Shown in pieces: positions 7,425 to 9,478 of a stretch of DNA of 9,478 nucleotides. Each line of letters begins with the position of its first letter. The first letter of the stretch is position 1. Made by a program: the position numbers and the translations under genes. The DNA is from Bacteroidales bacterium UBA2198 (GTDB lineage: Bacteria; Bacteroidota; Bacteroidia; Bacteroidales; VadinHA17), in the NCBI GenBank assembly GCA_002328625.1, contig DCVC01000030.1, positions 6,748 to 16,225 of the forward strand. Reading direction: 5' to 3'. A model generated the notes under the pieces. The model ran no database searches, was not told the origin of the DNA, and saw nothing but the letters and a program-made list of their open reading frames with translations.

Positions 7425-7465
7425 TCCGGTAACCAATTCATAACTTTGAGCGTCAAAGAACCGGA
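7425..7465. repeat. nested inverted repeats over the ECF sigma promoter, possible operator
   Basis: Two perfect 6-bp inverted repeats are present. The outer pair is TCCGGT (7425-7430) and ACCGGA (7460-7465), the right arm ending directly at the ATG. The inner pair is CTTTGA (7444-7449) and TCAAAG (7453-7458) with a 3-nt spacer; its left arm overlaps the -7 element. The arrangement could be a repressor or activator site, or a hairpin at the start of the mRNA. Chance cannot be excluded for arms this short. Confidence 0.35.
7441..7448 (+). promoter_or_regulatory. Bacteroidetes -7 element for the ECF sigma operon
   Basis: TAACTTTG is an exact match to TAnnTTTG, 17 nt before the ATG at 7466. Nineteen nt upstream lies TTTTCTG (7415-7421), a near match to the -33 TTTG/TTG element. 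Transcription would start around 7453-7456, leaving a leader of only about 10-13 nt. The element overlaps the inverted repeat annotated at 7425-7465. Confidence 0.55.
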
Positions 7466-8041
7466 ATGGATTATAAAGGTGATATATTCTATATTGAGCA
7501 AGTACTGAATGGAAGGATAAATGCCTTTTCATATCTTATTGATAAGCATAAAGATAATGTTTACAACCTTGCTTTCAGAATATGTGGCAGCCATGAAGAA
7601 GCTGAAGAGGTAGCGCAGGACTCATTTATGAAAGCATACAGATCATTGAGCAGCTTCCGTAAGAAAAGCAGCTTTGGCACCTGGCTGTACAGAATAGTAT
7701 ACAATACAGCTGTCTCCTGTTTGAGGTTAAAAAAGAAAGGAATCCTTTCACTTGAAGAATTTCCGGCGGATATTATTGATTTTCTTGGAGAAAATCAGGC
7801 TGAAGAAGAAGCTGAAAAAGAATACAGAAATTCACTGATAAACTTCGCTCTTCAGAAAATTACCGCGGAAGAGAGAGGATTGATTTCACTCTATTATTTT
7901 AATGAATTGAACTGTGAGGAGATATCGTCGATAACAGGGATAAGCAAATCGAATGTTAAAGTGAAGCTGTTCAGGGCAAGACAACGTTTGAGTCGGGTTA
8001 TTGAAGTTGCAGAGAAAAAAAAACTAATATACCATGAATGA
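7466..8041 (+). CDS. ECF-family RNA polymerase sigma factor
   Basis: This 191-residue protein has the two-domain layout of extracytoplasmic-function sigma factors. Sigma region 2 spans about 21-90, with HKDNVYNLAFRICGSHEEAEEVAQ leading into DSFMKAYRSL, the GTWLYRIVYN core-binding/-10-recognition helix (71-80) and a basic RLKKK end. An acidic linker follows (95-122). Region 4 spans about 125-177 and includes the helix-turn-helix EEISSITGISKSNVKVKLFRARQRL, which contacts the -35 element. It would direct RNA polymerase to a small regulon, typically for envelope or stress responses. The start at 7466 fits the family's usual N-terminus and sits just after an exact Bacteroidetes housekeeping promoter. 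The next gene overlaps its 3' end by 8 nt (ATGAATGA), the usual arrangement for a sigma/anti-sigma pair. Target promoters and inducing signal cannot be read from this window. Confidence 0.94.
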   Translation: MDYKGDIFYIEQVLNGRINAFSYLIDKHKDNVYNLAFRICGSHEEAEEVAQDSFMKAYRSLSSFRKKSSFGTWLYRIVYNTAVSCLRLKKKGILSLEEFPADIIDFLGENQAEEEAEKEYRNSLINFALQKITAEERGLISLYYFNELNCEEISSITGISKSNVKVKLFRARQRLSRVIEVAEKKKLIYHE

Positions 8042-8462
8042 TAAGAAAAAATTTGATGAAGATCCTCTGAGGAAGTATATTACCCCACAGGGGATTGAGA
8101 AAGCACCCGAGGGATTTACTTCGAAGATTATGTCGCACATACATGTTGATACCAAAACAGCTCAGGTTATTGAAAAACATCACAAGACGAGTCCGGTTCC
8201 CATGATTTCAGCCTTCATAACTGTAATCCTGATAATATCTGCAATTCTTATCCCGGGAAGCGAAAGCGACTCTTCAGAATTTATGCTCTTCAGGTTTATC
8301 AGTAATATAGAGATCTCGTTACCCTCATTAGATCTGACTTCTGCCTTTGCTTATAAAATACCCGACTGGATAATATATTCAGTTACCACTATTCTGATAC
8401 TTGCAATTTTTGATAAATTATTATCAGGATTTCTAAGAAGGGAGAAAAACAATAAAAGTTAA
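8034..8462 (+). CDS. two-helix membrane protein, putative anti-sigma factor
   Basis: This 142-residue protein starts inside the sigma-factor gene, overlapping it by 8 nt, which implies translational coupling. The N-terminal 55 residues are hydrophilic and include KAPEGFTSKIM (23-33), resembling the PxxFTxxVM element near the start of many small Bacteroidetes sigma-partner proteins. Two hydrophobic helices follow (about 56-75 and 111-133), separated by a loop of about 35 residues, ending in a basic tail RREKNNKS. This predicts both ends in the cytoplasm and a short periplasmic loop. There is no cysteine in the protein, so the HxxxCxxC zinc motif of classical anti-sigma domains is absent. Position and topology suggest it tethers or inhibits the ECF sigma factor at the inner membrane. 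This role is inferred from context, not from a recognised domain. Confidence 0.75.
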   Translation: MNDKKKFDEDPLRKYITPQGIEKAPEGFTSKIMSHIHVDTKTAQVIEKHHKTSPVPMISAFITVILIISAILIPGSESDSSEFMLFRFISNIEISLPSLDLTSAFAYKIPDWIIYSVTTILILAIFDKLLSGFLRREKNNKS

Positions 8463-8485
8463 AAGCCGAAGGAGTTTACAGATAC

Positions 8486-8758
8486 TTAACCTGACACTGA
8501 TGAATTAAGTCCTTTTGCATTCAGCGAACGGCTCATCATCTGCATTATCTCCTTGGTTCCAGTTTTTATCTCACAACTGCCCTTCAGGTGTACTATAAGA
8601 GCACATTGTTCAGCTTGGAGAGAGTCATGTCCACATACCTCAACCAACGATTTAATGACATGATCGAATGTATTAATTTCATCGTTGAACAGGACGAGAG
8701 AACTTTTCTCGTTACCGCTTTTCAGCTTATCATCCTTATGCAAAGTTCTTTCCTTCAT
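8486..8758 (-). CDS. clpS: ATP-dependent Clp protease adaptor ClpS
   Basis: This 90-residue protein has a charged, likely flexible N-terminus (1-20) followed by the ClpS core. LFNDEINTFDHVI (23-35) matches the substrate-pocket segment, with Asn25 and Asp26 corresponding to the pair that binds the N-terminal amine in E. coli ClpS. EQCALIVHLKG (50-60) supplies the conserved His57 (E. coli His66), followed by the family's strand and final helix. ClpS delivers proteins with destabilising N-terminal residues to the Clp AAA+ unfoldase and ClpP in the cytoplasm; in Bacteroidetes the partner is probably ClpC-like. Its ATG overlaps the upstream stop codon in an ATGA tetranucleotide (8755-8758), so its translation is probably coupled to that of the SPOR-repeat protein. 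It converges on the putative anti-sigma gene with a 23-bp gap and no visible terminator. Confidence 0.93.
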   Translation of the reverse strand: MKERTLHKDDKLKSGNEKSSLVLFNDEINTFDHVIKSLVEVCGHDSLQAEQCALIVHLKGSCEIKTGTKEIMQMMSRSLNAKGLNSSVSG

Positions 8759-9478
8759 TCCAGTTTCTCAAATAATTGCCGTGCCGTTTCCACAGGTATT
8801 TCTCTGTGTCCGAGCCATGCCACTACTTTTGCATCGCGGTAACCATTGCGAACTAAAAGGCTGGCATACTCGGATGCACTTTCAAAAGTAATAAATTTTC
8901 CAATTAAATAAACAATCTTATTATCCTCTGTTGCCACAATTTCTAATCCACGGTTTCCCGCCAGTTTCTTATATGTCTCAACCTGATCGTTACCAAGAGG
9001 TATTACCGACCGGGTAACCTCCACCCGGAAAGAAAGAGTTGGAGGTGTTGATTCTTCCGTAGTCGGGGGACCCTGTTTACTGGTGACCATTAAAGGCTTG
9101 CTTCCCCACTCTTTTTCAAGCAAGAGAGCCCTGTCAGGAGATACAGGCTTCCCATTAAATACTGCAACAATGAATGCATCATTAAATCCCGTCTGTTTTA
9201 CTGATTCCAGGGCTTTCCTTGCATCACCCATTTTTCTGAACATTCCCGCAAAGTAGTTAGTATTGCCAGTTGCAGCCATCTTAATACCATAAACCGGAGA
9301 AATTCCTTTGAAAAAGGAGAGGGCCACAGGATTCCTGAAAACAGCAACCTGAATCCGATATATCAATCCACCGGGCATCTCAGGATCTATTGAGATTTTC
9401 TCTTCAGGCCTATAAACAGTATTAGGGTTGATACTGAACACTGAAAAAACCTCTTCTGTTTTTATTGAAGCAGGCAGG
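8755..9478 (-). CDS. C-terminal part of a protein with two SPOR-like repeats, 5'-truncated
   Basis: The frame stays open to the right edge (240 residues visible). The GTG at 9439-9441 is internal, because the sequence continues in frame upstream without a stop, so the true start lies outside the window. Counting from the edge, two diverged repeats are visible. The first (about 38-112) runs from GLIYRIQVAVFRNPV through YFAGMFRKMGDARKALE and GFNDAFIVAVFNGKPVS. The second (about 148-224) runs from LSFRVEVTRSV through VYLIGKFITFESASEYA and GYRDAKVVAWLGHREIP. Each has the beta-alpha-beta-beta-alpha-beta pattern of SPOR domains, which bind denuded septal peptidoglycan, with the recurring ending G-[FY]-x-D-A-x-[VI]-V-A. 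A Thr/Pro-rich linker separates them. In Bacteroidetes such pairs occur at the end of larger envelope proteins; the N-terminal domains are not visible here. It overlaps clpS by 4 nt. Confidence 0.75.
   Translation of the reverse strand, partial: LPASIKTEEVFSVFSINPNTVYRPEEKISIDPEMPGGLIYRIQVAVFRNPVALSFFKGISPVYGIKMAATGNTNYFAGMFRKMGDARKALESVKQTGFNDAFIVAVFNGKPVSPDRALLLEKEWGSKPLMVTSKQGPPTTEESTPPTLSFRVEVTRSVIPLGNDQVETYKKLAGNRGLEIVATEDNKIVYLIGKFITFESASEYASLLVRNGYRDAKVVAWLGHREIPVETARQLFEKLE

Noticed and set aside
8588..8891. Two overlapping plus-strand frames opposite clpS and the SPOR gene
   Set aside because: They are shadows of two well-supported minus-strand genes, with no family resemblance and no promoter.
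9439..9441. GTG as start codon of the SPOR-repeat protein
   Set aside because: The frame continues upstream without a stop to the window edge, and the first repeat needs an N-terminal export signal that is not present after this GTG.

Overview
The window reads as chromosomal backbone of an uncultured-type Bacteroidetes/Bacteroidales bacterium. Lines of evidence: moderately AT-rich DNA; start codons without clear Shine-Dalgarno sequences; two exact matches to the Bacteroidetes -7 promoter element TAnnTTTG; and families typical of that phylum (a GWxTD-domain lipoprotein, a DUF6249-type small membrane protein, an M64 peptidase, a Bacteroidetes-style ECF sigma factor with a short partner, and a C-terminal pair of SPOR-like repeats). 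No mobile element, CRISPR array, rRNA or tRNA gene was recognised.

Layout, left to right. Positions 1-4248 are a tightly packed rightward operon: an ABC-F ATPase (5' end outside the window), an acyl-ACP thioesterase, a GWxTD-domain lipoprotein and the 23S rRNA methyltransferase RlmB. Gaps are 2, about 17 and 5 nt. On the opposite strand a 405-residue transaldolase-family enzyme (4238-5455) converges on rlmB, and the two reading frames overlap by 11 bp. A 190-bp divergent intergenic region carries a good promoter for the transaldolase and a weaker one for a secreted M64-family zinc peptidase (5646-6920). A 58-bp convergent gap with an inverted-repeat cluster separates this from a leftward DUF6249-type membrane protein (6979-7323). 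A second divergent region (7324-7465) leads to an ECF sigma factor and an overlapping two-helix membrane protein (7466-8462), probably a sigma/anti-sigma pair. The pair converges on a leftward clpS gene, whose start overlaps by 4 nt the stop of a SPOR-repeat protein that runs off the right edge.

How the genes work together: the first operon mixes ribosome-linked functions (ABC-F, RlmB) with acyl-chain release (thioesterase) and an outer-envelope lipoprotein of unknown role. The ECF pair is a likely envelope-stress switch. ClpS is the N-degron adaptor of the Clp protease and is translationally coupled to an envelope protein. Most of the window is ordinary housekeeping and accessory DNA, and I do not see a convincing undescribed multi-gene system. 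The points most worth a second look are the nested inverted repeats over the ECF promoter and start codon, the zinc-motif-free putative anti-sigma protein, and the C-terminally extended transaldolase.
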